64,000 nucleotides of DNA, taken from assembly GCF_030542965.1 (NCBI RefSeq), contig NZ_JAUAOA010000018.1, positions 1 through 64,000 on the forward strand. Direction: 5' to 3'. Positions 51,471-60,813 of this stretch are shown piece by piece. How positions within the stretch are numbered: the first letter of the stretch is position 1; every line of letters starts with the position of its first letter. Made by a program: the position numbers and the translations under genes. This DNA is from Azotosporobacter soli. GTDB taxonomy: Bacteria > Bacillota > Negativicutes > SG130. The notes below the pieces were generated by a model. The model saw only the letters and a list, made by a program, of their open reading frames with translations, was not told where the DNA came from and did not search any database.

Positions 51471-52697
51471 CTAATTCTTTTTGTGGTATACGTCTAAAGC
51501 GGCTTGAACAGCATCACCTAGGGAAATCTTGGCATGATGGCGGTAGAGGACGGCTTCGAGAGCGCTCAGCACATGAAGTATATTTTTTTGTCTGCAGCTG
51601 TAGCCCATGCTGCCGATGCGCCAGATCTTGCCTTTCAAAGGGCCGAAGGAACTGGCGATTTCGATTTCGAAATCATTCAGGAGCATCGCGCGAACGGCTT
51701 CGCCGTCGATGCCGTCCGGGATGGAAATCGCGGTCACGACAGGCAGTTTGGCGGCGCTGTCGCCGTATAGATTGAGGCCCATCGCTTTTATTCCGGCGGT
51801 AAGCGCCGCTTCATGCAGCTTGTGGCGGGCAAACCGTTCTTCCAGTCCTTCTTCCAAGACGAGGCGCAGACCTTCGCGCAGTGCATACAGCATCGAGGTT
51901 GCTTCGGTATGATGGTTCAGGCGGACTGGACTCCAGTAATCCATCAGTTGGCTAAGGTCGAAGTAATTTGTCCGGATCAGGCGGTCCTGTTCCGCGTCGT
52001 ACGTGGCGGGATCGGCCAGGCCGCGTTCGATTTTCTTGCGCTGCAAGAGGATTTTTTCGACGCGGGCATTGAAGGTGATCGGCGCCATGCCGGAAGGCAC
52101 GGAGAGACATTTTTGCGCACCGCCGATCGCGGCGTCGATTTTCCATTCGTCGACTTTGACTTCCGTGCCGCCGAGCGTTGCGACCGCATCGACGACAAAG
52201 AGAACATCCTGTGCGCGGCAGGCTGCGCCGATTTCTTTAAGCGGCTGCATGCAACCGGTGGAGGTTTCGCCATGCACCATTGCGACGATTTTCGGTTTGA
52301 CTCTTTTTATTTCATCTATGACGACTTGCGGCTCAAATACGCTGCCCCATTCCGTTTCGATGGTAGCTACCTTGGCGCCGTAGCGCTGGGCGATTTCAAC
52401 CAGCAGATGGCCGAAGCGGCCGTAGATGGGAACGAAAACGAGATCGCCGGGCTCGATCAGGCTCGCTAAGACGGCTTCGATGCCGGCGCGCGATGTGCCG
52501 TCGATTGGAAAAGCCCACTGGTTTTCGGTCTGGAAGACACGGCGGATCATTTCCATCGTCTCGTTCATAAGCGTGGTAAAGGCGGGATCGAATTGCCCTA
52601 AGATGGGCGTGCACATCGCGCGCAAAACGCGCGGATCGACTTCGACAGGGCCTGGCGTCATAATGGTTCGTAAGGTGGCGTTCAGTTCTTTATACAT
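51471..52697 (-). CDS. (S)-ureidoglycine-glyoxylate aminotransferase (PucG-like)
   Basis: The 408-residue PLP enzyme belongs to the alanine-glyoxylate/serine-pyruvate aminotransferase family. It has MTPGPVEVDPRVLRAM, the PLP-phosphate region GTSRAGIEAVLASLIEPGD, Asp in VVDAVATLGGTEVKVDEW and the Schiff-base Lys in GGAQKCLSVPSG. PucG transfers the amino group of ureidoglycine to glyoxylate, giving oxalurate and glycine. Neighbouring allantoate and oxalurate genes support that role over plain alanine-glyoxylate transamination. ATG 52697 has AAAGGA upstream; longer in-frame codons run through leader hairpins and are rejected. Confidence 0.85.
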   Translation of the reverse strand: MYKELNATLRTIMTPGPVEVDPRVLRAMCTPILGQFDPAFTTLMNETMEMIRRVFQTENQWAFPIDGTSRAGIEAVLASLIEPGDLVFVPIYGRFGHLLVEIAQRYGAKVATIETEWGSVFEPQVVIDEIKRVKPKIVAMVHGETSTGCMQPLKEIGAACRAQDVLFVVDAVATLGGTEVKVDEWKIDAAIGGAQKCLSVPSGMAPITFNARVEKILLQRKKIERGLADPATYDAEQDRLIRTNYFDLSQLMDYWSPVRLNHHTEATSMLYALREGLRLVLEEGLEERFARHKLHEAALTAGIKAMGLNLYGDSAAKLPVVTAISIPDGIDGEAVRAMLLNDFEIEIASSFGPLKGKIWRIGSMGYSCRQKNILHVLSALEAVLYRHHAKISLGDAVQAALDVYHKKN

Positions 52698-52744
52698 GAG
52701 CGTGTGTCCTTTCTTCTTCACTTGCGCGATATTCCATATTCTCC

Positions 52745-52774
52745 AAAAACCTATGCCAGGCGGCATAGGTTTTT
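52745..52774 (-). terminator. Terminator-like hairpin in the pucG leader (possible attenuator)
   Basis: AAAAACCTATGCC and GGCATAGGTTTTT form a perfect stem with a four-base loop and a U-run in either direction. It lies between the likely promoter and the pucG start, so it could attenuate that transcript. Confidence 0.55.
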
Positions 52775-52860
52775 GTTTAATGTGAATTATCTTATTTCTT
52801 GTTCGAAAAAAATGCAATAGAAAAACGATCTTTTTGCAGATGCTACTGTACACATGTAAA

Positions 52861-52889
52861 ATTATAAACGCTTTGTCTGCATAAGTCTT
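52861..52889 (-). promoter_or_regulatory. Possible pucG promoter
   Basis: On the minus strand, TATAAT (52866-52861) follows AAGACT by 17 bases. The -35 is weak. TACACATGTA, a perfect palindrome, lies just downstream (52849-52858) and may be an operator. Confidence 0.45.
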
Positions 52890-52894
52890 CGCGG

Positions 52895-52931
52895 CTTTTG
52901 GATAAAAACACACCCTCTTTTTATCCAAAAG
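52895..52931. other. Perfect 14-bp inverted repeat between pucG and the chemoreceptor gene
   Basis: CTTTTGGATAAAAA and TTTTTATCCAAAAG are exact reverse complements separated by nine bases. It lacks a clear downstream T-run, so it may be a regulatory palindrome or insulator. The repeated word TTTGCAGATGC occurs at 52833 and 53051 in the same 400-base spacer. Confidence 0.6.
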
Positions 52932-53097
52932 CGACAAAAGACAGAAAAATGAAAAAGGGTTGAAGTTTCGAGAAGGTTTTGTTGTCGTGACGTAGAAAAG
53001 AGCTAGTGCCAAATCTGTTTCTTTTTCTTAAGTTGATGCAGTAGACTCTCTTTGCAGATGCGTTTTACTGAACAATGAAAAGGGGGCAGAAACAGAG

Positions 53098-55077
53098 ATG
53101 AATAAACGTAGTTTGGGTCTTACGCAAAAATTGATTCTCTCGTTCATCACGATTTTACTCATTCCCAGCGTATGCATCGGTTGGTTCTCCTATAAAACGG
53201 CATACGACAAAGTGGAGCAGGCGATGCTGGAAAACGCCAATGGCAATGTCGTCATGCTCAATCACACGCTGGATCAAATGATCGGCGGCACGAAGAAAGA
53301 AGTGGATTTTTTGGCCAACCGTTTGCCGCTGGGCGCGATCGGGCCTGTCCAAGGCGATGAGGACGCTTTTGTCCGCGCGATGCTGGATGCGTACAGAGCG
53401 AAGAATCCCGAAGTGGAATTGGCGGCGGTGGGAACCGATAAAGGCGTTTACATCAATTCGCCTAAAAGTGCGGTGAATCCGGCAGGCTATGATCCGCGAA
53501 AACGCCCCTGGTATATGATGTCATCCGAGAATAAAGGCAAGCCTACGGTGATCAATCCGTACGTTTCGACCAATAGCGGACAGGTGGTGGTGACGGTTGC
53601 GCAGACGGCCGACGATAATCACGGCGTCGTCTCCGTCAGTTTGTCGATCAAGGCGCTGACCGATATCGCGAGCCAGATCAAGATCGGAAAGGAAGGCTAT
53701 ATCTTCATTGTCGATAAAAACCGCAACATGCTGGTGCATCCCACGATAAAACCGGGGACGAAGAATGAAGACGCTTTGATCGAGGAGATGGCCAAGCAGA
53801 AAAACGGTACGATCCGTTATGAATACCAGGGCGAGAAGAAGCTCGTCTTCTTTACCACGAATGAGATGACTGGCTGGCTGATTGCGGGCACGATGGCGGA
53901 AGCGGAAGTGGCGGCCAGCACCCGATCGATTTTGCTGACGACGGCGGGCGTGATCGCGATATTCCTTGTCGTTGGCGGCATCCTGATTTATCTGGTGATC
54001 GGTTCCGTCAGACGGCCGTTGGTCGCGATGGTCGACGCTGCGGAACGAATCTGCAACGGCGATTTGACGGTGGAAGTGCCGGTCACGTCGCAGGACGAAT
54101 TGGGCAGGGTGAGCGCGAGCTTCAATAAGATGAGCGCGGCGCTGCGCCGTTTCCTGCGGCAGATACAGCAAACCGGCGATCATCTGTCGGCTTCCAGCGA
54201 GCAGCTTTCGGCAAGCGCGGGCGAGTCTTCGCAGGCGGCCTGTCAGGTGGCGGATGCGATTACCGATGTGGCAGGCAGTATGGAACGGCAGCGCAATTCG
54301 GTGAAAGGCACAAGCGCTGTCTTAGAAAAAATGACGGCAAGCATGGGACAGGTCGCGGTGCATAATGAAGCGGTTGCGAAGCAGTCGGCAAAAGCCGCAG
54401 CGAAAGCGGTCGACGGCAGCGACGCGATCAGCAAAGCGGTAGGACAGATGGCGAAAATCGAGCAGACGGTCAATAGTTCTGCGCAGATTGTGGCAAAACT
54501 GGGCGACCGTTCGAAGGAGATCGGGCAGATCGTCGATACGATTTCCGGCATTGCCGGGCAGACGAATCTGTTGGCGCTCAACGCGGCGATCGAAGCGGCC
54601 AGAGCCGGAGAGCAGGGGCGCGGCTTTGCGGTCGTGGCGGATGAAGTAAGGAAGCTGGCGGAACAATCGCAGGAAGCGGCCAAACAAATCGCCGCATTGA
54701 TTGCTGAGATCCGGACCGATACTGATATGGCGGTCAGCGCGATGAGCGACGGCACGAAAGAAGTGGAAATGGGTGCGGCGGTCATCCATACCACGGGGCA
54801 GGTCTTTGAAGAAATCACTGCCGTGGTTACGGATGTTTCCGTTAAAATGAATGATGTCACGGCGGATATCGCGCAAACCGTAAGCGGCAGCGAACAGATC
54901 ATCGCCGCAATGAAAGAGATTGATGCGATGAGCAGAAAAGTGGCGGAAGAAGCGGACACGGTTTCGGCGGCGACGCAGGAACAGACGGCTTCGATGCAAG
55001 AGATTGCTTCCGCCAGTCAGGTGCTGTTGCAGTCGGCGCAAAATTTGCAGGATGAAGTGAATAAGTTCCGTCTGTGA
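53098..55077 (+). CDS. Methyl-accepting chemotaxis protein with dCache-type sensor
   Basis: The 659-residue receptor has an N-terminal membrane segment ([21 protein letters not shown]) and a periplasmic/extracellular Cache domain of about 240 residues ([13 protein letters not shown] and [17 protein letters not shown] are typical). A second membrane helix near residue 285, a HAMP domain and a cytoplasmic signalling domain follow, with the hairpin tip [41 protein letters not shown]. It would steer motility in response to a small ligand. Its position between ureide genes suggests, but does not show, a purine-derived ligand. Confidence 0.95.
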   Translation: MNKRSLGLTQKLILSFITILLIPSVCIGWFSYKTAYDKVEQAMLENANGNVVMLNHTLDQMIGGTKKEVDFLANRLPLGAIGPVQGDEDAFVRAMLDAYRAKNPEVELAAVGTDKGVYINSPKSAVNPAGYDPRKRPWYMMSSENKGKPTVINPYVSTNSGQVVVTVAQTADDNHGVVSVSLSIKALTDIASQIKIGKEGYIFIVDKNRNMLVHPTIKPGTKNEDALIEEMAKQKNGTIRYEYQGEKKLVFFTTNEMTGWLIAGTMAEAEVAASTRSILLTTAGVIAIFLVVGGILIYLVIGSVRRPLVAMVDAAERICNGDLTVEVPVTSQDELGRVSASFNKMSAALRRFLRQIQQTGDHLSASSEQLSASAGESSQAACQVADAITDVAGSMERQRNSVKGTSAVLEKMTASMGQVAVHNEAVAKQSAKAAAKAVDGSDAISKAVGQMAKIEQTVNSSAQIVAKLGDRSKEIGQIVDTISGIAGQTNLLALNAAIEAARAGEQGRGFAVVADEVRKLAEQSQEAAKQIAALIAEIRTDTDMAVSAMSDGTKEVEMGAAVIHTTGQVFEEITAVVTDVSVKMNDVTADIAQTVSGSEQIIAAMKEIDAMSRKVAEEADTVSAATQEQTASMQEIASASQVLLQSAQNLQDEVNKFRL

Positions 55078-55080
55078 TAA

Positions 55081-55126
55081 AAAAAGGGGACGGTCTCAAA
55101 AGAGTTTTTTGAGACCGTCCCTTTTT
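55081..55126. terminator. Bidirectional intrinsic terminator
   Basis: GGGGACGGTCTCAAAA pairs with TTTTGAGACCGTCCC around a short loop, with A- and T-tracts outside. It closes the chemoreceptor gene and probably the convergent hydrolase gene. Confidence 0.92.
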
Positions 55127-55168
55127 CGTATGAAGCTGTAGCGACCGATGCCTTTTCCTGTCTGTTTT

Positions 55169-56050
55169 TTAAGGCGTTTCATTGCCTGCGTTCGCCTTAT
55201 CGTCTAACCAGCTGAGGATTTCTTCGTAAACAAAGCGGCCGGATTCATCGCTGGTGTCCCGGTCGAAGTCATGCGCTTCGCGGTAGAGCGTGAGGAGGCG
55301 GGCGTTTGGAATCTGTTTGCTGAGGGTCTTTGACATCCGGTAAGGCACATCGGGGTCCAGCGTTGCCGCCGCCAAGAAGGTCGGCGGAAAGACCGCCAGT
55401 GTTGCTTCGTCCAGCGAATAGTTCGCGGGATTTTCGTCGCCGCAGAGTTGCTTGAGCCACGTTCCGTCCTGCCTTGCTTTTATGTAGAGCGAAAAGCGCA
55501 GCGCGATGGGGCCGTAGGTCTGCGGCGCGCCAAGAACGATTTTGGCGATGGTTTCGTCGGGGACGGGCGGCAGTTTGTTGTAAAATTTGCTGGGCGCAGC
55601 GAATTGCGGCTCGTCGAGTCTGGCATAGCCGTAGAGGCTGATGACGGCGAGCGGCGGAGTTGTTTTGTTTTTTAGCAGCAACGCACAGAGCATCAAGGAG
55701 AGGTAAGCGCCGGCCGAACGGCCGAACAGGATATAACGTTCGTTCTGCAGATTGAATCCGTCCTGCCGGTTTGCAAAATAAAAAGACAGCGCTTCAAAGG
55801 CGGAGCGCAGGATCAAAGGCAGCGGCGCTTCGGGCGCTAAGGGATAATCGAGCGCGAGAAAGTCATAGCCTGCTGCTAAAAATTGCTGAAGGTAGGGGGT
55901 GGGAAGATCGTCTCGTGTTCCGTAGAGCAAACCGCCGCCGTGAAAATAAAGAACGGTTATGTTTTTTCGTTTACTCTTGGCCCGGTGCAATTCGAAGGTC
56001 AACCGGATATTTTCTTTCGTCGTAAAGCAGAATGATTCTGCGTCATTCAT
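55169..56050 (-). CDS. Alpha/beta hydrolase (hormone-sensitive-lipase-like esterase)
   Basis: The 293-residue protein has the HSL-type oxyanion motif YFHGGGLLYGTRDD (about residue 40), the nucleophile elbow FGRSAGAYLSL with its Ser, a late Asp in LDPDVPYRMSK and a catalytic His in YREAHDFDRD. The class hydrolyses carboxylic esters; the substrate is unknown. ATG 56050 follows GGGAG by eight bases and overlaps the pucR stop by eight bases, so it is cotranscribed with pucR. A longer start at 56065 is possible. Its place in a ureide locus is unusual. Confidence 0.87.
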   Translation of the reverse strand: MNDAESFCFTTKENIRLTFELHRAKSKRKNITVLYFHGGGLLYGTRDDLPTPYLQQFLAAGYDFLALDYPLAPEAPLPLILRSAFEALSFYFANRQDGFNLQNERYILFGRSAGAYLSLMLCALLLKNKTTPPLAVISLYGYARLDEPQFAAPSKFYNKLPPVPDETIAKIVLGAPQTYGPIALRFSLYIKARQDGTWLKQLCGDENPANYSLDEATLAVFPPTFLAAATLDPDVPYRMSKTLSKQIPNARLLTLYREAHDFDRDTSDESGRFVYEEILSWLDDKANAGNETP

Positions 56051-57671
56051 TGAGTTTTCTCCCATCGATCAATTTGAACAAGCGGGTTGCGATTTGAATT
56101 TGAAGCAGTTCTTCTGAATTGCTGAAATCAAGCGTAAGAATGCTTTTTATTTTTTCAATGCGATAGCGTACTGTTTTGGGATGGAGGAAAAGTTTTTCCG
56201 CGGTGTGATTATAACTTTGGTTTGTGTCCAGAAATGTTTTTAGCGTTTCGAAGAGCTGCGGGTATTCGCGTCCGAACGCGGCGATTTTGGGCGAGATGAA
56301 TTTTGTAAGATCGTTTAGGTTGTTGGAATCTAAGAAGAGTTTGTAAATGCCGAGTTCTTCGTACGGCAGGATGGTGTTTGCATTGTGAAATAAGCGCAGC
56401 ACTTTTTGCGTGTCCAGAACTTCGCGGTTTGCACGGGGGATGCTTAGTTTTTCCACGTGCGAGCTGATGCTGACATGGTAATACAGATCTTTGAAGAGAT
56501 TGTTTTCCGTCAGGCTGTTCATTGCCTTTTCGATTGCGTCTACAGCAAGGCTGGGCTGGTTAGCGCCAAAGTTAAGGATGAATGCGACGACATCGAGCTT
56601 TTCGAGGAAAACAATATCTTTAAAGATGGATTTGAACTTGAGTCGCAGGTGACGTAAGGCTTGCGGCAGGATGTTTTTGTCCAGATGCTTGTGTTCGTCT
56701 TGCGGGTACAGCTTGATCAGCATGACTTGATAGTATTTGTGCTTGTTGATGCCAAGAGATTCGAGAACTTCGTCGATGTCTTTTTCCTCGTAGAGCCGGT
56801 CGTTTAATAAATCGCCGATGATGTTGTTTTTCTGTTGGAATAAGTTTTGCGAGATTACGTAGTTTTTCAATAGCTCCATCTGCAAGAACTTTACGGCATT
56901 TTCGATGATCATGAAGTCTTCCGGACCGATTTTCTCCGGCAGTTCGTGGATGACAAGCTCGTAGTCGTCATAGCCGAGGTGGGGGATGTGAACGCGAAGT
57001 TGGGTTCCTTTCGTTTCGGGAACGAGGCCGTTGTAAACGACAGTCCGGCGCTCGTATTTGAAATGCGCATATTTTTCCGTTGAAACATCGCTGACGCCAA
57101 GCAGGGTCACGTCGCAAAGGGCAGGCGTGGTGGCGACTTCCGTTCCCTTCGTTGCATTGATGAGACTTACATCGCGTTGGATCATTTTTTTGAATTCGCC
57201 AAGGATGGTATTCAGGGAAGGCATCTTCAGCGCGAGGCTCGTCAACTCGCTGTGCACTTCATAGTATTTGTTCAGCAGATTCATATTGTTGTTGATGATC
57301 GGGCCTAAGATGGCCAGAATGATGGCCTCGTATTTCACGTCCTTGCCGATTTGAATGAGCGGGATCAGATATTTGTCGCAAAGCTCGATCATCCGCCCTG
57401 GAATCTGAGGAACCAGCCGGTCGATCTTTAGGATGATCGCGCTGATTCCGACGCTGTGCAGCTTTTCGAAGAACACATCCAGTTCCTGCTCATCCAGATT
57501 TTGCAATGCGAAAAAACTGGTGAGCAGCACTTCGCCGGAGCGTCCCCAGTTTGCGATGTCGGTCGCTTCGAGGATATTGACGCTGCTGATTTCATTAAGA
57601 ATCCCGTTCTTGCCGGCGATTAGTTTCGCGTCGCAAAGCGAGGGGATCTTCAATATATCTTTGATGTTCAA
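56043..57671 (-). CDS. PucR-family transcriptional regulator
   Basis: The 542-residue protein has the N-terminal PucR domain (about residues 1-130, with LLTSFFALQN and AIILKIDRLVPQIPGRMIELCDKYLIPLIQIG). A GGDEF-like middle follows, then a C-terminal PucR helix-turn-helix (LKTFLDTNQSYNHTAEKLFLHPKTVRYRIEKIKSIL). Family members, such as PucR of Bacillus subtilis, activate purine-catabolism genes in response to allantoin or allantoate. It is divergent from the fdrA-ylbE gene across 141 bases, the usual arrangement for control of that operon. Confidence 0.92.
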   Translation of the reverse strand: MNIKDILKIPSLCDAKLIAGKNGILNEISSVNILEATDIANWGRSGEVLLTSFFALQNLDEQELDVFFEKLHSVGISAIILKIDRLVPQIPGRMIELCDKYLIPLIQIGKDVKYEAIILAILGPIINNNMNLLNKYYEVHSELTSLALKMPSLNTILGEFKKMIQRDVSLINATKGTEVATTPALCDVTLLGVSDVSTEKYAHFKYERRTVVYNGLVPETKGTQLRVHIPHLGYDDYELVIHELPEKIGPEDFMIIENAVKFLQMELLKNYVISQNLFQQKNNIIGDLLNDRLYEEKDIDEVLESLGINKHKYYQVMLIKLYPQDEHKHLDKNILPQALRHLRLKFKSIFKDIVFLEKLDVVAFILNFGANQPSLAVDAIEKAMNSLTENNLFKDLYYHVSISSHVEKLSIPRANREVLDTQKVLRLFHNANTILPYEELGIYKLFLDSNNLNDLTKFISPKIAAFGREYPQLFETLKTFLDTNQSYNHTAEKLFLHPKTVRYRIEKIKSILTLDFSNSEELLQIQIATRLFKLIDGRKLNE

Positions 57672-57754
57672 AGTCTTGCTCCTTTATCCTTTATGTCTAA
57701 AAAAAACGCGATTTTGTATAATTTCATACCAATGATAATGCAAAAAAACAGTGG

Positions 57755-57760
57755 TATAAT
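57755..57760 (+). promoter_or_regulatory. Probable -10 of the fdrA-ylbE operon
   Basis: TATAAT preceded by GTGG lies 52 bases before the ATG. The corresponding -35 position (ATGATA) is poor, as expected for an activator-dependent promoter. The word GTATAAT also occurs at 57716 in the same intergenic region. Confidence 0.5.
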
Positions 57761-57812
57761 GACGGTGAATTCACAATTAACAAAATATTAACACACGTAA
57801 AGGGGAATTGAA

Positions 57813-60812
57813 ATGCTATATACGGTAATTAAGAAAAATAGTTATCAGGATTCTATTAATCTTATGCTGCTTACCAACTCGATCAATACTCTTGCCGGTA
57901 TAACGAAGTGTTCGATCATGATGGGGACGGATGCGAATAAGGATATCCTTAAGAATAGCGGCCTCTTTACGCCGGAAGGCGAAACGGCGACGCCGAGCGA
58001 TATGATCATCGTGCTTGAGGCAACGGATGAAAGCGTCATTGAAAAAGTGCTCAGCGCGACCGAGGTCTTTTTAAATGATCTGGCGGTCAAGAGCAAAAAA
58101 GAGAAAACGCAAAGCGTGACCAGCCTTGACGCCGCGCTGGCTGAAATGCCGGATGCCAACTTAGCTCTTTTTTCGATACCCGGCGAATACGCTGCCGGAG
58201 AAATCGAGAAAGCTTTGGATAAGGGAATGAACGTGTTTTCTTTTAGTGACAATATTGCGCTGGAAGAGGAAGTGCGGCTTAAACGAAAAGCGCATGAAAA
58301 GGGCTTGCTGCTGATGGGGCCGGATTGCGGTACTGGCATTATCTCCAGCATCCCGATTGCGTTTACCAATGTTGTACGGCCTGGCAACATCGGGATCGTC
58401 GGCGCTTCCGGTACCGGAATTCAGGAAGTCACGACAATCATCGACCGACTTGGCGGCGGCGTTGTCCATGCAATCGGGACCGGCGGACGTGATTTGAGTG
58501 AAGAAGTCAACGGTATAACGGTGCGCGATGCGATTTTAGGTCTTGAATATCACGACGCGACGGACGTAATTGTCGTGATTTCAAAGCCGCCGGCGCCGAA
58601 GGTCAGAGATGAGATCGTCGAGCTCTTGCACAGTCTTTCCAAACCGGTTGTGGCGATCTTCTTAGGTGAAAAGCCGGAAGGCCACGAAGGCAATGTCTAC
58701 CTGGCGCATACGCTGGAGGAAACGGCCATGATCGCAGTCGATCTGGCAAACAATCGTCCTGTGAAAGCGAATTATCTGGAAACAGCGACATTTGAACCGA
58801 CGACGACGCTGCCGATGCATAAGACGGTCAAGGGCTTGTATTCCGGCGGTACGCTGGCAGCGGAAGCGGGCATGCTGATTGCCGAAGCGCTTGGCCTTGG
58901 CAAGCTGATTAAGCAGGAAGGATATATCCTGAATGCGAACGGTTACGAAGTGATCGATCTGGGCGATGATATTTACACGCAAGGAAAACCGCATCCGATG
59001 ATCGATCCGGAAGTTCGAATCAAGAAGATTAAAGAGTATGCAAGCGACGAAAATACCGGAGTCATCCTGCTGGACTGCGTGCACGGCTACGGTTCGCATC
59101 CGGATATGGCAGGCGCGTTGCGCGACGTTATCAAGGAAAGCAAAGAAACGGCGAAAAGAGCGGGACGGGACTTGTATTTCGTGGCAACGGTATGCGGAAC
59201 GCAAAGTGATCCGCAAGACTATGGTGCCGCGATAAAGACGCTGAGAGAATGCGGCGTGCTGGTGGAAGAAAGCAACGCGAAAGCGGTGCGCCTTGCTCTT
59301 AAATTGAAAGGCATTGTCTGTAAAGAAAGCGATAAATATGTAACGGAACGAAAAGCGGCTAAAAAAGCGTTGCCGAAGCTGAGCGAGAGCGTGATGGATC
59401 TTTTGCATTCGAAACCGCGCATCATCAACATTGGCTTGGGCAGTTTCACCGAGTCGATTCTGGCATACGGCGGCAGTGCGGTGCAGTACACCTGGAAACC
59501 GGCGGCAGGCGGCAATAAAAAAATGATCAAACTGTTGCAGCTGCTTTCGAACAGGGAAGAGCTGGAAGCGGCCAATAGTCAGGTGGTCGAACAGCTGAAG
59601 AATTCGCAGCCGTTCTTGATGGATGTCGTTCCGGCGAAATCCGTGGTGGAGGTTTTGAACGGCAAGGTGCTGCTGCATGCCGGACCGCCTATCGAATTCA
59701 AAGACATGACGGGGCCGATGCAAGGTTCCTGTATCGGAGCGGTTTTATTTGAAGGTTGGGCTGCGGATGAAGTGCAGGCACGCTGCTTATTGGAAAAGGG
59801 CGAAGTGAAATTCATGCCCTGCCATCATGCCAATGCGGTAGGGCCGATGGGCGGCATCACCTCAGGCAACATGCCGGTTTTGGTCGTGGAAAACAAGCTC
59901 GATGGTTCGGTAGCCTACTGCATCATGAATGAAGGGATCGGCAAAGTGCTGCGTTTCGGCGCTTATTCGGAAGAAGTCATTACCCGCCTGCACTGGATGA
60001 AGGATACGCTTGGCCCGGTGTTGTCGAAAGCGTTGAAGCGCAAGGAAGGCGGACTGAACTTAAATGTGGTCATTGCCAAGGCGATTACCATGGGCGATGA
60101 ATTCCACCAGAGGAACATTGCCGCGACGCTTAATTTCCTGAAAGAAATCACGCCGCTGATCACAGAATTGACGATTGATGAGAAAGAAAAATACAGCGTC
60201 ATCAAATTTTTGGCGGATACAGATCAGTTTTTCCTGAATATCATGATGGCCGCCGGCAAATCGATGGTCGATTGCGCGAGAAAAATCAAAAGCGGCACGG
60301 TGGTTACGACCATGGCAAGAAACGGACGCGAGTTCGGCGTACGAATCAGCGGCATGGGCGACGAATGGTTCACAGCGCCGGCGAATACGCCGAACGGTTT
60401 GTACTTTACGGGGTATTCGGAAAGCGATGCCAATCCGGATATCGGCGACAGCGCGATAACGGAGACGGTAGGCGTCGGCGGCATGGCGATGATCGCAGCG
60501 CCGGGCGTCACTCGATTTGTCGGTGCAGGCGGCTTTGACGATGCGCTGCAGGTATCGAATGAAATGGATGAAATCTGCATTGCGAACAATTCCAACTGGA
60601 GTATCCCGACCTGGGACTTCAAAGGCGCGTGTCTGGGCATTGACGCGCGAAAGGTTGTCGAGACCGGAATCACGCCGCTGATCAATACGGGGATCGCGCA
60701 TAAGAATGCCGGCGTAGGTCAGATCGGAGCCGGTACGGTCCGCGCGCCGCTCGCGTGCTTTGAAAAGGCGCTGTCGGCTTATGCGAAAAAATTAGGCTTG
60801 GAAGTGGAATAA
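57813..60812 (+). CDS. FdrA-YlbE fusion (AllF-AllG), oxamate carbamoyltransferase subunits
   Basis: The 999-residue protein joins two families. Residues 1 to about 515 are FdrA-like (CoA-ligase-type Rossmann region with GPDCGTGIIS, GIVGASGTGIQEVT, and a DCVHGYGSHPDMAG segment). Residues from about 520 to the end are DUF1116/YlbE-like (INIGLGSFTESI, MPCHHANAVGPMGGITSGNMPV, MARNGREFGVRISGMGDEWFTAPA). In E. coli these are separate genes in the allantoin cluster whose products, with YlbF, form oxamate carbamoyltransferase, converting oxalurate and phosphate to oxamate and carbamoyl phosphate. The joint lies near the end of the FdrA part (LALKLKGIVCK). The AllH gene follows after one base. Confidence 0.88.
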   Translation: MLYTVIKKNSYQDSINLMLLTNSINTLAGITKCSIMMGTDANKDILKNSGLFTPEGETATPSDMIIVLEATDESVIEKVLSATEVFLNDLAVKSKKEKTQSVTSLDAALAEMPDANLALFSIPGEYAAGEIEKALDKGMNVFSFSDNIALEEEVRLKRKAHEKGLLLMGPDCGTGIISSIPIAFTNVVRPGNIGIVGASGTGIQEVTTIIDRLGGGVVHAIGTGGRDLSEEVNGITVRDAILGLEYHDATDVIVVISKPPAPKVRDEIVELLHSLSKPVVAIFLGEKPEGHEGNVYLAHTLEETAMIAVDLANNRPVKANYLETATFEPTTTLPMHKTVKGLYSGGTLAAEAGMLIAEALGLGKLIKQEGYILNANGYEVIDLGDDIYTQGKPHPMIDPEVRIKKIKEYASDENTGVILLDCVHGYGSHPDMAGALRDVIKESKETAKRAGRDLYFVATVCGTQSDPQDYGAAIKTLRECGVLVEESNAKAVRLALKLKGIVCKESDKYVTERKAAKKALPKLSESVMDLLHSKPRIINIGLGSFTESILAYGGSAVQYTWKPAAGGNKKMIKLLQLLSNREELEAANSQVVEQLKNSQPFLMDVVPAKSVVEVLNGKVLLHAGPPIEFKDMTGPMQGSCIGAVLFEGWAADEVQARCLLEKGEVKFMPCHHANAVGPMGGITSGNMPVLVVENKLDGSVAYCIMNEGIGKVLRFGAYSEEVITRLHWMKDTLGPVLSKALKRKEGGLNLNVVIAKAITMGDEFHQRNIAATLNFLKEITPLITELTIDEKEKYSVIKFLADTDQFFLNIMMAAGKSMVDCARKIKSGTVVTTMARNGREFGVRISGMGDEWFTAPANTPNGLYFTGYSESDANPDIGDSAITETVGVGGMAMIAAPGVTRFVGAGGFDDALQVSNEMDEICIANNSNWSIPTWDFKGACLGIDARKVVETGITPLINTGIAHKNAGVGQIGAGTVRAPLACFEKALSAYAKKLGLEVE

Positions 60813-60813
60813 A

